Assembly: GCF_000369065.1 (NCBI RefSeq)
Contig: NZ_KB849799.1
Span: 369,522 to 433,521, forward strand
Source: Acinetobacter haemolyticus CIP 64.3 = MTCC 9819
GTDB taxonomy: Bacteria; Pseudomonadota; Gammaproteobacteria; Pseudomonadales; Moraxellaceae
Direction: 5' to 3'
Length of the DNA: 64,000 bases
The position numbers were made by a program, and so were the translations under genes. This document shows positions 9,335 to 18,162 of the stretch, piece by piece; the first letter of the stretch is position 1; each line of letters opens with the position of its first letter. Under the pieces are notes generated by a model. That model did not search any database, was not told the DNA's origin, and saw nothing but the letters and a program-made list of their open reading frames with translations.

Positions 9335-9616
9335 GACTTTGTTACACAAACCTATTTCTAAAGGCTTATTCAACAATATAATTCTTATATGAATAAGCCT
9401 ATGTCTACAATATATCGTATACCAATTGGTCTTATTATCATAAGATACTGATAAATATAAAAAAATTGTTTTCAACCCTAGAGCGCAACAATGAGTACAC
9501 TCAAAGGCAAACCAAGCTATATCATATTAAATTATTGGGCGATATATTATCCGCAAAGGATTTTTCACGTATGGTTTGAGCACAGCTCAGCTTTGGTATA
9601 TTTCTGCAACAAAATC
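9335..9616 (+). mobile_element. Decayed, internally deleted IS903-like (IS5 family) remnant
   Basis: The left end GACTTTGTTACACAAAC closely matches the left end of the intact element at 46140 (GGCTTTGTTGCACAAAC). Homology continues through the leader and the first codons of the transposase, including CAATTGG (about 9422) in both. The right end, read inward, is GATTTTGTTGCAGAAA, matching the left end at 13 of 16 positions. The flanks GTTTACAAA (9326-9334) and CTTTACACA (9617-9625) agree at 7 of 9 bases, as an eroded 9-bp target duplication. At 282 bp versus 1039 bp, most of the transposase is gone. Confidence 0.8.
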
Positions 9617-9891
9617 CTTTACACACATCTAACCGTCTAACACCCTAATTGGGCGTTTTAGATGGCATAATTTCTTCAGAGTTACACACTCAAAACAGCA
9701 TCTAATGTTAATTTATTTGTGTTCTGAAACTTATAGCAATCTCAAATTAAAATTTTGCATTTGTAGAGTTTTATTAACAATTTAACGATGTTTTTAGACT
9801 ATGTCGGATACGTATAGAGAAATACTGACATTCCTAAATACACGTGGCAGAATGAAAACAATTAGATTTTCCAAGCAGAAAGGACACAAGT
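9617..9891. other. Intergenic upstream of alcohol dehydrogenase
   Basis: No ORF is supported. The stretch should hold the promoter of the downstream dehydrogenase; an AGAAAGGA ribosome site precedes its ATG. No operator is recognised. Confidence 0.4.
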
Positions 9892-11052
9892 ATGAACTCA
9901 TTTCAATTTCAGACCGTTTCCAACATTATTTCAGGCTTGGGCTCTATCAATGAACTTGGCAGTATTCTGCAATCACAGAATTATCATAAAGCGCTCTTAG
10001 TTACTGATCAGGGAATGATTCAGCATCAGCTTCACCTACCCATCTTAAAAATTTTAGATCAAATTGGCTTGGACTATATTCTTTATTCAGATATACAAGC
10101 CGACCCTCCAGAACACCTTGTATTAGAAGCAGTTGAGTTCGCCAAACAGGAGCAGATTGATGTTGTGATCGGTTTTGGAGGTGGCAGCTCCATGGATGTC
10201 GCTAAATTAATTGCACTACTTGCACACCCGCAGCAGCAGCAACATCTCACTGAGATTTATGGCGTAAATCAGGCAAAAGCACCTCGTTTGGCTTTAATCC
10301 TTGTTCCAACTACAGCCGGCACAGGCTCAGAAGTTACCCCTATTTCAATGGTCACTACGGGAGCAACGACCAAAATGGGCGTTGTCTCTCCTATTCTTTA
10401 TGCAGATGTGGCAATTTTAGATGCAACATTTACCCAAGCATTACCAGCACATATCACTGCCGCAACAGGAATAGATGCAATGGTACATGCGATAGAAGCC
10501 TACACATCACAGCTTAAAAAGAATTTCTATGCGGATATGCTAGCTAAAAATGCATTATTGTTACTCAACAATAATTTAGCCAAAGTACTTAAGAATGGAT
10601 CAGATCTAGAGGCACGTCAAAATATGCTGGTAGGTTCAATGCTGGCTGGTCAAGCATTTGCTAATGCACCCGTAGGTGCAGTGCATGCCTTAGCCTATCC
10701 ATTGGGTGGACATTTTCATCTTTCACACGGTCATACTAATGCACTGGTTCTTGTTGAAGTTCTAAAATTCAACGCTCCAAAAGCGAAACAATATTATGCT
10801 GAATTAATGCAACTATTAGATCCTCGAAGCACAGGCTGTATTGATGGCCTATGCGATTTGTTCATTGATCATATGCAAAATCATTTAGACCACAGTGGTT
10901 TGACACTAAAACTAAAAGACTTGAATATTGCAGAATCACAATTAGCACAACTTGCAAAAGATGCGATGTTACAAACTCGATTATTGCAAAATAATCCTAG
11001 AGAGATGACTGAGCAAGATGCTTTACAAATTTATCAGGCCATTTATGCATGA
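9892..11052 (+). CDS. Iron-containing alcohol dehydrogenase
   Basis: The 386-residue length is normal for group III Fe-dependent alcohol dehydrogenases. The NAD-binding motif GFGGGSSMDVAK lies near residue 97, a substrate/cofactor region VPTTAGTGSEVTP near 140, and the metal ligands lie in TGIDAMVHAIEAYTS and HALAYPLGGHFHLSHGHTNA. These enzymes interconvert primary alcohols and aldehydes in the cytoplasm; the substrate is not evident. The stop overlaps the ATG of the thioesterase gene as ATGA, so the two are probably an operon handling an aldehyde/alcohol and an acyl-CoA. Confidence 0.92.
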   Translation: MNSFQFQTVSNIISGLGSINELGSILQSQNYHKALLVTDQGMIQHQLHLPILKILDQIGLDYILYSDIQADPPEHLVLEAVEFAKQEQIDVVIGFGGGSSMDVAKLIALLAHPQQQQHLTEIYGVNQAKAPRLALILVPTTAGTGSEVTPISMVTTGATTKMGVVSPILYADVAILDATFTQALPAHITAATGIDAMVHAIEAYTSQLKKNFYADMLAKNALLLLNNNLAKVLKNGSDLEARQNMLVGSMLAGQAFANAPVGAVHALAYPLGGHFHLSHGHTNALVLVEVLKFNAPKAKQYYAELMQLLDPRSTGCIDGLCDLFIDHMQNHLDHSGLTLKLKDLNIAESQLAQLAKDAMLQTRLLQNNPREMTEQDALQIYQAIYA

Positions 11053-11492
11053 CTAAACCAACTTTAAGAACACGTGAACAATTTAAATTCTTTTTTAACA
11101 TTCAAACACGTTGGGCAGATAACGATATTTATGGTCACGTCAATAATGTGACCTATTATAGTTACTTTGATACTGCCGCAAACTCACTCCTCATTCAGAA
11201 AACAGGGTTTGACATTCACAACAGCGAAATTATTGGATTAGTCGTAGACTCAGCATGTAGTTTCCTCCAAGAATTGTCTTTTCCAGAAATCATTGAAGTC
11301 GGTGTTGCGATTGGAAAAATTGGCAACTCTTCCTTACGTTATGAATTAGCAATTTTTAAACAGCATCAAATACAAGCTGCCGCTCAAGGGCATTTTGTTC
11401 ATGTATTTGTCGATCGAGAAAATCGTAAAAGTACAGCAATTCCTCAAAATATGCGCGAGGTACTTAATCAATATCTACTGATAGAAAAATAA
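11049..11492 (+). CDS. Acyl-CoA thioesterase, hot-dog fold (4HBT/FadM-like)
   Basis: The 147-residue protein carries TRWADNDIYGHVNNVTYYSYFD near the N-terminus, the Asp/His/Asn active-site signature of 4-hydroxybenzoyl-CoA-thioesterase-like enzymes, in two pieces WADNDIYGHVNN and VTYYSYFDTAAN. A further conserved segment is SSLRYELAIF. It would hydrolyse acyl-CoA thioesters. It starts inside the stop of the dehydrogenase gene (ATGA), so translation is coupled. Confidence 0.88.
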   Translation: MTKPTLRTREQFKFFFNIQTRWADNDIYGHVNNVTYYSYFDTAANSLLIQKTGFDIHNSEIIGLVVDSACSFLQELSFPEIIEVGVAIGKIGNSSLRYELAIFKQHQIQAAAQGHFVHVFVDRENRKSTAIPQNMREVLNQYLLIEK

Positions 11493-11533
11493 CAACCAAG
11501 GTAATGTGAAAAGCTTTACCTTGGTTTCATAAG

Positions 11534-13432
11534 CTAAGGTTTCAACTGAATATTTTGCAACTCAGCATCAAATGTATCTACTAAACTTTTAATCGTTGGC
11601 TCTTGATGCAACAACTCAACTGCACGATTAAATGCTTTTTCCTTACGTGAGTTTTGCAAAATCAAAGGAGTATTTGAGCTTACATCACCATACTCTACAC
11701 TGAATTGGGTCTTCGGCCATTGTGCTTTCAATGCTTCCTCTAAACCATGTTGCAATTGAGACAACATTCCCTCGTATTGCTGTGGAATATGAAAAATAGA
11801 AGCACCATTAATTTGCCCATGCATCACGCCATGCTGTGCGAGCTCTTGTACTGCTGGTGACAATTGACTGGTTCTAAACCAATATTCCCATTTCGCCAAA
11901 TCCCACTCTCCTTCCAAAATCTGCATAGGCAGCTTGAGAATGTCCTGAGGCATTAAATCGAAATGATCATCCTGTGCCCGCTCAACGATTTGCTCACTCA
12001 ATTGAACTTGGGTATTTGACTCAACTGAAAAAACTAAAACATCTTCTGACTTAGTAATATCTAACTGAAAATGTTGCTGATCAACTGATGTATCCAATCC
12101 GATAAGCTGGCCATTCTCAGCATCAAAAACCATTAGATCAGCATTTTTCTGTTCAGGTTCAGGTTCAGGTTCAGGTTCAGGTTCAGGTTCAGGTTCAGGT
12201 TCAGGTTCAGGTTCAGGTTCAGGTTCAACATTAACTACTTTAGCATCTACTGCAAGCTGCTGTTCAACACCTGAACTTTGGGTGAATTGCAGTGATGATG
12301 TTTCAATAATTACAGTTGACTGATCACTGACGGTGACTTCACCTATGCTCAATGGTCTAAATGCAAGCATCCGCAAAACACACATTTCAAAACCTTGTTC
12401 TTGTGTGACCGCCAACTGCAAATCTGCACGACCTTTACATGCGATTTGATAATAAAGTTGTAAATCTTGTGCTGAAACTAAACGAGCAAGATGTAAGATT
12501 TTCTGATTAATTTCTTCGCTGTATTTTAGGGCAAGATCAGGCAAATACTGCAACATGGCCAATTCATGCAATGTTGAAACCAACTGATCGAGAACCAATG
12601 AAACATCTAATGCTTGTTGTCTAAATTGCATCAGCAATTGACTCACTTGTGCCTGCTGATTTTGATGAATAGCTAAAATCAAATCATAAATAATCGTACG
12701 ATCAATCAAGCCCAACATATCTTTGACATCTTGATGATGCACTGCGCCTTGACCATAGGCAATTGCTTGGTCAGTCAAAGATAATGCATCACGCAAAGAA
12801 CCTTGTGCAGACTCCGCAATTTGCCAAATCGCATCTTGATCCGCATCAATATGCTCTTTAGCCAAGATCGCTGTTAAATGTTCAGTAATTTCATCTACAG
12901 CCAGAGGGCGCAACGTAAATTGCAAACAACGTGAAACCACAGTAATTGGAAGCTTTTGCGGATCAGTCGTTGCAAATAGAAATTTTACATGCTCAGGAGG
13001 TTCTTCCAATGTTTTAAGTAAAGCATTAAAAGAATGCGTAGAAAGCATATGCACTTCATCGATCAAGTAAACTTTGAATCGACCTTGTGTCGGTGCATAA
13101 GGAATATTATCAAGCAGTTCACGGGTATCTTCGACTTTAGTCCGTGATGCTGCATCAATTTCGATCAAATCAATAAAACGACCTTCATTCACCGCTTTAC
13201 AAGTAGCGCATACTTCACATGGTGTTGAAGTTACACCAGTTTCACAATTCAAACACTTGGCTAAGATACGTGCAATCGTGGTTTTACCAACCCCACGCGT
13301 TCCTGTAAATAAGTAAGCATGGTGTAAACGTCCACGCTCCAAAGCGCTGGTTAACGCACGAGAAACATGATTTTGCCCCACTAACTCATTGAAATTACGA
13401 GGACGGTATTTTCTTGCCAGTACTTGATACAT
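11534..13432 (-). CDS. dnaX: DNA polymerase III subunit gamma/tau
   Basis: The N-terminal ~365 residues are the clamp-loader ATPase: Walker A GTRGVGKTT near residue 44, a four-Cys zinc module (CLNC, CEVC, CK), Walker B LIDEVHML, and the sensor LFATTDPQKLP. The C-terminal tau-type part is present, giving 632 residues. Between them is a tract of about twelve Glu-Pro pairs encoded by a near-perfect hexanucleotide repeat. Gamma/tau loads the beta clamp and joins polymerase to helicase. The ATG at 13432 follows a GGGAGC ribosome site. No obvious programmed frameshift site for a short gamma form was recognised. Confidence 0.96.
   Translation of the reverse strand: MYQVLARKYRPRNFNELVGQNHVSRALTSALERGRLHHAYLFTGTRGVGKTTIARILAKCLNCETGVTSTPCEVCATCKAVNEGRFIDLIEIDAASRTKVEDTRELLDNIPYAPTQGRFKVYLIDEVHMLSTHSFNALLKTLEEPPEHVKFLFATTDPQKLPITVVSRCLQFTLRPLAVDEITEHLTAILAKEHIDADQDAIWQIAESAQGSLRDALSLTDQAIAYGQGAVHHQDVKDMLGLIDRTIIYDLILAIHQNQQAQVSQLLMQFRQQALDVSLVLDQLVSTLHELAMLQYLPDLALKYSEEINQKILHLARLVSAQDLQLYYQIACKGRADLQLAVTQEQGFEMCVLRMLAFRPLSIGEVTVSDQSTVIIETSSLQFTQSSGVEQQLAVDAKVVNVEPEPEPEPEPEPEPEPEPEPEPEPEQKNADLMVFDAENGQLIGLDTSVDQQHFQLDITKSEDVLVFSVESNTQVQLSEQIVERAQDDHFDLMPQDILKLPMQILEGEWDLAKWEYWFRTSQLSPAVQELAQHGVMHGQINGASIFHIPQQYEGMLSQLQHGLEEALKAQWPKTQFSVEYGDVSSNTPLILQNSRKEKAFNRAVELLHQEPTIKSLVDTFDAELQNIQLKP
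12151..12227. repeat. Hexanucleotide repeat in dnaX encoding (Glu-Pro)n
   Basis: About 12.8 copies of GTTCAG (GAACCT on the coding strand) run in phase with the dnaX frame, so copy-number change alters the length of an acidic, proline-rich linker without frameshifting. Units are identical at the DNA level, which favours slippage. Confidence 0.95.
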
Positions 13433-13624
13433 GTATGCTCCCTTTTTGCATCTTAAGCATACTGTTTTTTTGAAAGACTGTGAACGAATACGCTGCTAAT
13501 TGATCAAGATTAAATACATTCCATCATTTTTATTTCCACAATGATTACATCGCGACAATGCTTGCACCAATCCTCAACTGCATAGACAATACACCTCAAA
13601 TTTATACGTTTTGGTTTTCTCCTT

Positions 13625-14788
13625 ATGTCTCAACAATCTTTGACGGTTTTAGGCGGTATTACTGCAGAACAATTTCTTGCCGAATATTGGCAAAAGAAAC
13701 CTTTACTTGTACGCAATGCGATGCCTGAGATCATTGGTCTATTAGAACCAGCAGATGTTCAGGAACTCGCATTAGAGGAAGATGTTACCGCTCGCTTAAT
13801 CCGTCAAAAAAATAAAAATCCAAATGAATGGCATGTCAAATCATCGCCACTAACCAAAGGTGACTTCCAAAAACTACCGAATCTTTGGACGCTCTTGGTA
13901 CAAGCAGTAGACCACTACTCTTTTGATATCGCAGAATTATGGAAAAAATTTCCTTTTATTCCACAGTGGCGACGTGATGACATTATGGTGTCTTATGCAC
14001 CTAAAGGAGGATCTGTTGGTAAACATTTTGACTTTTATGATGTTTTCTTAGTACAAGGTTATGGTCATCGCCGTTGGCAGTTGGGCCAAAAATGTGACGA
14101 ATCAACTACGCTTATTCCCGATCAGCCACTAAAACTTCTCACGGAAATGCATGTTGAATTTGACGAAGTGCTTGCACCTGGCGATTTACTTTACGTTCCA
14201 CCGGGACTTGCACATTATGGTGTTGCAGAAGATGACTGTTTAACATTTTCTTTTGGCTTCCGTATGCCAAACCTTTCAGAAATGATCGATCAGGTCAGTG
14301 ATAAGTTTGCTGAAAATGAAACACTTAAAAAACCACTCATCGACATTGCACGTCAACACACTGCTCCAATCGGTAAGATCAACAGTACTGAACTTGCCTA
14401 TTTAAAAGCGCAATTGTTAGATTACCTTACTCAAGCCCCTGAGTTTGAGGCGGCAATCATGTCTTATATGAGTGAATCAAATTACCCAAATAGCATTCCT
14501 GAACCTGAAGAAATTACAATAGAAGATTTACTGGAGGTCATTGGGACTGGTTATCAGTTAATTTTAGAACCAGCATCAAGACTACTCTACAGAGAACTAG
14601 GAGACAGTTTAGATTTCTGGGCAAACAGTGAAAATGTATGTGTATCCAAAAATTTCGAAAATGAATTAAAGAAAATCGCGGATGGTGAAAGCTTAGAATT
14701 TAATGAGAAATTCAATCAACATGAAGTTTTAGAAGATATAGCTCAATTGCTCAATAGTGCAATCGTGATGCTTTTGCCTCCAAATTAA
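13625..14788 (+). CDS. roxA: Ribosomal protein uL16 arginine hydroxylase (cupin/JmjC, YcfD/RoxA family)
   Basis: A 387-residue Fe(II)/2-oxoglutarate oxygenase. The opening pattern YWQKKPLLVRNAMPEI is the family's. The metal-binding facial triad is seen as His and Asp in KHFDFYDVFLVQGYG and a His in PPGLAHYGVAEDD. The helical dimerisation and winged-helix-like C-terminal parts are present, and length fits E. coli YcfD (373 aa), which hydroxylates an Arg of L16. It is divergent from dnaX across a 190-bp gap. The specific target is inferred from family. Confidence 0.85.
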   Translation: MSQQSLTVLGGITAEQFLAEYWQKKPLLVRNAMPEIIGLLEPADVQELALEEDVTARLIRQKNKNPNEWHVKSSPLTKGDFQKLPNLWTLLVQAVDHYSFDIAELWKKFPFIPQWRRDDIMVSYAPKGGSVGKHFDFYDVFLVQGYGHRRWQLGQKCDESTTLIPDQPLKLLTEMHVEFDEVLAPGDLLYVPPGLAHYGVAEDDCLTFSFGFRMPNLSEMIDQVSDKFAENETLKKPLIDIARQHTAPIGKINSTELAYLKAQLLDYLTQAPEFEAAIMSYMSESNYPNSIPEPEEITIEDLLEVIGTGYQLILEPASRLLYRELGDSLDFWANSENVCVSKNFENELKKIADGESLEFNEKFNQHEVLEDIAQLLNSAIVMLLPPN

Positions 14789-14797
14789 CTTTTTAGC

Positions 14798-14886
14798 AAC
14801 GACTTTCGAGTAAATTTATGGAAGTATATGAAACACATCAACTATGTCGTTTTATTACAGGTCATTAACTATACTCGAAAGTTGTA
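14798..14886. repeat. Long-spaced inverted repeat after roxA
   Basis: AACGACTTTCGAGTA (14798-14812) pairs with TACTCGAAAGTTGT (from 14872) with one mismatch, enclosing about 59 bp. It could be a foldback terminator for roxA or a tiny MITE-like palindrome. No target duplication could be confirmed. Confidence 0.5.
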
Positions 14887-15014
14887 ATCCAATTATTGGT
14901 ATAAAAATTACATATTAATATTTGAATAACAATAAAAAATTTATAAACTGTTTATTAATAATATTAAACATACATTAAAGCTAATTATTTTTTGATTACA
15001 ACGGAGTCATCACC

Positions 15015-16075
15015 ATGCTTAAAAAACCTTAGTTTGTTCATTTATTGCATCCTCCCTCTTTCTTCAGACGGTTCACGCTTGCACTAGAGCGGTGTATTTA
15101 GGCAATAATGATCATATTATTACTGCCCGCTCAATGGATTGGAAGGTTGATGTCGGAACAAACCTTTGGATTATGCCAAGTGGTATCGAACGCGATAGCA
15201 ATGCTGGACCAAAATCACTGAAATGGAAATCCAAATACGGTAGTGTGATCGCAACTGGCTATGATATTTCGACAACAGATGGAATGAATGAAGCAGGCTT
15301 AGTGGCAAATGTGCTTTGGTTAGTAGAATCTCAATATCCTGACACTAAAAAATCGAACAAACCACAATTAAGTATCTCCGCTTGGGCACAATACTTACTT
15401 GATAATTTCTCAACAGTAGCTGAAGCAGTTAAAACCTTAGAGAAAGAACCATTTGATTTAATTACAGACAACGTTCCTGGTGAGCAACGCCTAACAACAT
15501 TACACTTGTCGATTTCAGATAAAACTGGTGATAGTGCGATTGTTGAATATATTGGGGGTAAGCAAGTCATCCATCATAATAAAAAATATCAAGTGATGAC
15601 CAATTCACCAACCTTTGACCAGCAACTTGCATTGAATACCTATTGGCAGCAAATAGGTGGAACCGTTATGTTACCTGGTACAAATCGTGCTGCGGATCGA
15701 TTTGCACGCGCATCATTCTATATCAATGCAATTCCTAAAAATGATAATCCAAAAGATGCAATCGCCTCTGTATTTAGTGTTATTCGTAATGCATCTGTAC
15801 CCTATGGTTTAAATACAGCAGAAGAACCGAATATCTCTTCAACACGCTGGAGAACTGTAGCAGATCATAAACAGCAATTATATTTCTTTGAATCTGCTGT
15901 TTCACCAAATGTTTTTTGGATAGATTTAAAGAAAATTAATTTTAAAGATGGAATAACGCGTAAACTTGATCTTGGCAAAGATCAACAGAATACCTTTGCT
16001 GGTGATGCCACGAATCAATTTAAAATTGCCAAGCCATTTGAGTTTCTTGGTCCTCAGCTACACCATTCACGTTAA
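15015..16075 (+). pseudogene. Linear amide C-N hydrolase (choloylglycine/penicillin V acylase family), frameshifted in signal peptide
   Basis: From 15023 onward one frame encodes a signal-peptide-like stretch ending in QTVHA, then Cys-Thr-Arg-Ala, the N-terminal nucleophile of Ntn hydrolases, followed by TARSMDWKVD, GMNEAGLVANVLWL and a C-terminal family domain to 16075. The only good ATG (15015, preceded by CGGAG) is in another frame and meets a TAG after five codons. One extra A in the run at 15021-15026 would join ATG and body as MLKKTLVC. The first start in the body frame is a GTG at 15092, which lies after the catalytic Cys. The gene therefore looks inactivated by a single-base loss, unless the base is a sequencing error. 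Confidence 0.8.
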
Positions 16076-16099
16076 AAATTCACCCAAGAGAATTCAGAT

Positions 16100-16600
16100 A
16101 TGAAAAAAATCATTGTCTTAATTGGTCTTTCGTTCACACTTGCTGGTTGTGTCACACCAGTAACATCAACAAGTAGTAACAGCAATGATCTTATAGCAAC
16201 AGCAGGTTCTTTAACCTGTAAGGCGAATGAACTTTGTCCGAGTGTGGTTGTTGAATGGGACAAGCAAAACAAACAACAACTTAAGCTTGATGTCGCACTG
16301 ACTAGTAGTTATGACTATTATGATATCGGTAACATTATTTTTACCATCGATGGCAAAACATTTACCTATGCACCTATAGGACCGACCCAGCAAAAATATA
16401 TAAACCGTTTGATTCCAAAGCGCTCATCCAACACTTTCGTTATTCCGAGTTCATTTTTGTATGAGTTGAGAAATGCCAAAAATGTGGATCTCGCTATAGA
16501 TACCAACAAAGGCGTAATTAAACGTTCAGTTTATACCCCAACACAACAATCTATGCTTTACCATAACTTTGCACAACTCATAACTGAACTCACCCGCTAA
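16100..16600 (+). CDS. Putative lipoprotein of unknown function
   Basis: The 166-residue protein opens with a type II signal sequence ending in the lipobox LAGC (Cys at residue 17), followed by a Ser/Thr/Asn-rich linker and a domain I do not recognise. It starts 24 bp after the Ntn-hydrolase pseudogene, with an AAGAGA ribosome site, so the two probably shared a transcript. No enzymatic motif is visible. Confidence 0.75.
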   Translation: MKKIIVLIGLSFTLAGCVTPVTSTSSNSNDLIATAGSLTCKANELCPSVVVEWDKQNKQQLKLDVALTSSYDYYDIGNIIFTIDGKTFTYAPIGPTQQKYINRLIPKRSSNTFVIPSSFLYELRNAKNVDLAIDTNKGVIKRSVYTPTQQSMLYHNFAQLITELTR

Positions 16601-16831
16601 TCCCTCCTTGTTTACACATAATTAGAGATCAATTGTATTGCTACAGTTGATCTTTAATTTCAAAAAATGCAAATGATTATTATTTAAATTTATATGCTTA
16701 GTTATTTACTCACTATCTATATTAACTAAAGTTAACCACAATTTATTTTTTTATATTTTCTTACTTTGTACACGACAAAAAAAGATAACTCATTGAAATA
16801 ATGGCATAATACTTGTTTTCTGACGACGAAT

Positions 16832-17392
16832 ATGATGACACATTTCAATGAGTTACATCTCATCTTAAACAAATATCTAAAGTGGAACAAGTCACATGCA
16901 AAATGTTTTACACTGATTATGCTTGCATTAATTGTAAAACAGACATGTAATCTTTCTTCTGCATCTAAAGCCTTACCCATCAAGTGCTTACCACAATCAT
17001 TTTATCGACGTATACAACGCTTCTTTGCAGATCAGTATTTCGATTATCGTCAAATTTCTCAGTTAATTTTCAATATATTTTCATTCGATAAAGTCCAATT
17101 AACTTTGGATAGAACTAATTGGAAATGGGGAAAACGAGATATTAATATCTTGATGTTAGCCATCGTCTATCGTGGAATAGCGATACCTATTGTTTGGACA
17201 TTGCTCAATAAACGTGGAAATTCAGATACAAAAGAGCGTATTGCTTTGATTCAACGCTTTATCTCCATTTTTGGTAAAGATCGTATTGTGAATGTGTTTG
17301 CAGACAGAGAATTTATCGGTGAGAAATGGTTTACATGGTTAATTGAAAATGACATTAACTTCTGTATACGTGTTAAAAAAACTTTATTGTGA
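16832..17392 (+). CDS. IS4-family (ISAba1-like) transposase, N-terminal part
   Basis: The 186-residue ORF covers the DNA-binding region and two catalytic acidic residues of the DDE core (LTLDRTNWKWG and VNVFADREF). It ends at TGA shortly after a run of seven A (about 17375-17381). The second ORF continues the protein in the other frame. ISAba1 is likewise described as two consecutive ORFs joined by frameshifting, so this may be the working arrangement rather than damage. The ATG at 16832 is followed by a second ATG at 16835 that could also serve. Confidence 0.9.
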   Translation: MMTHFNELHLILNKYLKWNKSHAKCFTLIMLALIVKQTCNLSSASKALPIKCLPQSFYRRIQRFFADQYFDYRQISQLIFNIFSFDKVQLTLDRTNWKWGKRDINILMLAIVYRGIAIPIVWTLLNKRGNSDTKERIALIQRFISIFGKDRIVNVFADREFIGEKWFTWLIENDINFCIRVKKTLL

Positions 17393-17925
17393 CCAATCAC
17401 TTAGCCAAGAATCATAAAATTAGTGATTTATTTCGTCATCTTCAAGTTGGTCAAACTGAATGTCGTAAACGACGTATTTGGGTTGGTCGAGTGAAACTGT
17501 ATATTAGTGCGCTACGATTAGAAGATGGAGAGCTTTTACTTGTTGTTTCTCCTATGTTTAATGCTTCTGCTATTCGTGATTATGCATTACGCTGGGAAAT
17601 CGAAACGTTATTTAGTTGTCTCAAAGGACGTGGATTCAATCTTGAAAATACTCGTTTAACAGACCCTAGACGAGTCAAGAAATTGATAGCAGTGCTAGCT
17701 ATCGGTTTCTGTTGGTGCTATTTAACAGGTGAATGGCAACATGATCGGAAAAAAGCGATAAAAATAAAGAAGCATGGACGACTTTCAGTAAGTTTATTTC
17801 GCTACGGTTTGGACTATGTTCAAATGGCTATTCTACGTTTGATTGGTTTTGGAAAAAAAGAAGAATTTAAGAAAGTGCTAGCAATTTTAAGAAAGAAAAA
17901 GCCTGATAGGACAAGGATCCTATGA
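17389..17925 (+). CDS. IS4-family (ISAba1-like) transposase, C-terminal part
   Basis: The 178-residue ORF overlaps the preceding ORF by four bases and contains the third catalytic residue region, ALRWEIETLFSCLKGRGF, plus the basic C-terminus. Its nominal start is a GTG. It is probably expressed as a fusion with the first ORF by slippage on the A run just upstream. Confidence 0.88.
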   Translation: MTNHLAKNHKISDLFRHLQVGQTECRKRRIWVGRVKLYISALRLEDGELLLVVSPMFNASAIRDYALRWEIETLFSCLKGRGFNLENTRLTDPRRVKKLIAVLAIGFCWCYLTGEWQHDRKKAIKIKKHGRLSVSLFRYGLDYVQMAILRLIGFGKKEEFKKVLAILRKKKPDRTRIL

Positions 17926-18162
17926 AATTTGTCGTGTACAGAGATTTTCTTATTAACTCATATATACAGTTTCGATATTAATATTATAAATTCATGCTGT
18001 TATTTTTAACTGGTCTATTTCGTTGTAAAATTTAAAATCAATCAAATAAATATTGTTATTTTTCGCTATGATATTTATTTGATACAGTGTAGACTATTCG
18101 CCAAAATTGCATGATGAAATGCAAAAAGATGCTCTTGATGACGAGCAAACTCGAGGCGTTAT

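Larger units (their letters stand above)
16764..17943 (+). mobile_element. ISAba1-like IS4-family element (1180 bp)
   Basis: Inverted ends CTTTGTACACGACAAA (left) and CTCTGTACACGACAAA (right, read inward) bound 1180 bp, the length known for ISAba1. A perfect 9-bp target duplication ATTTTCTTA flanks it (16755-16763 and 17944-17952). Protein and end sequences resemble ISAba1 closely from memory but appear not identical, so it is called ISAba1-like. ISAba1 is known to carry an outward promoter near its left end; here that would point leftward, antisense to the lipoprotein gene. Confidence 0.93.

Noticed and set aside
17375-17395. Frameshift in the ISAba1-like transposase as simple decay
   Set aside because: ISAba1 itself is described as two ORFs joined by frameshift, and ends plus target duplication are perfect, so an active arrangement is more likely.
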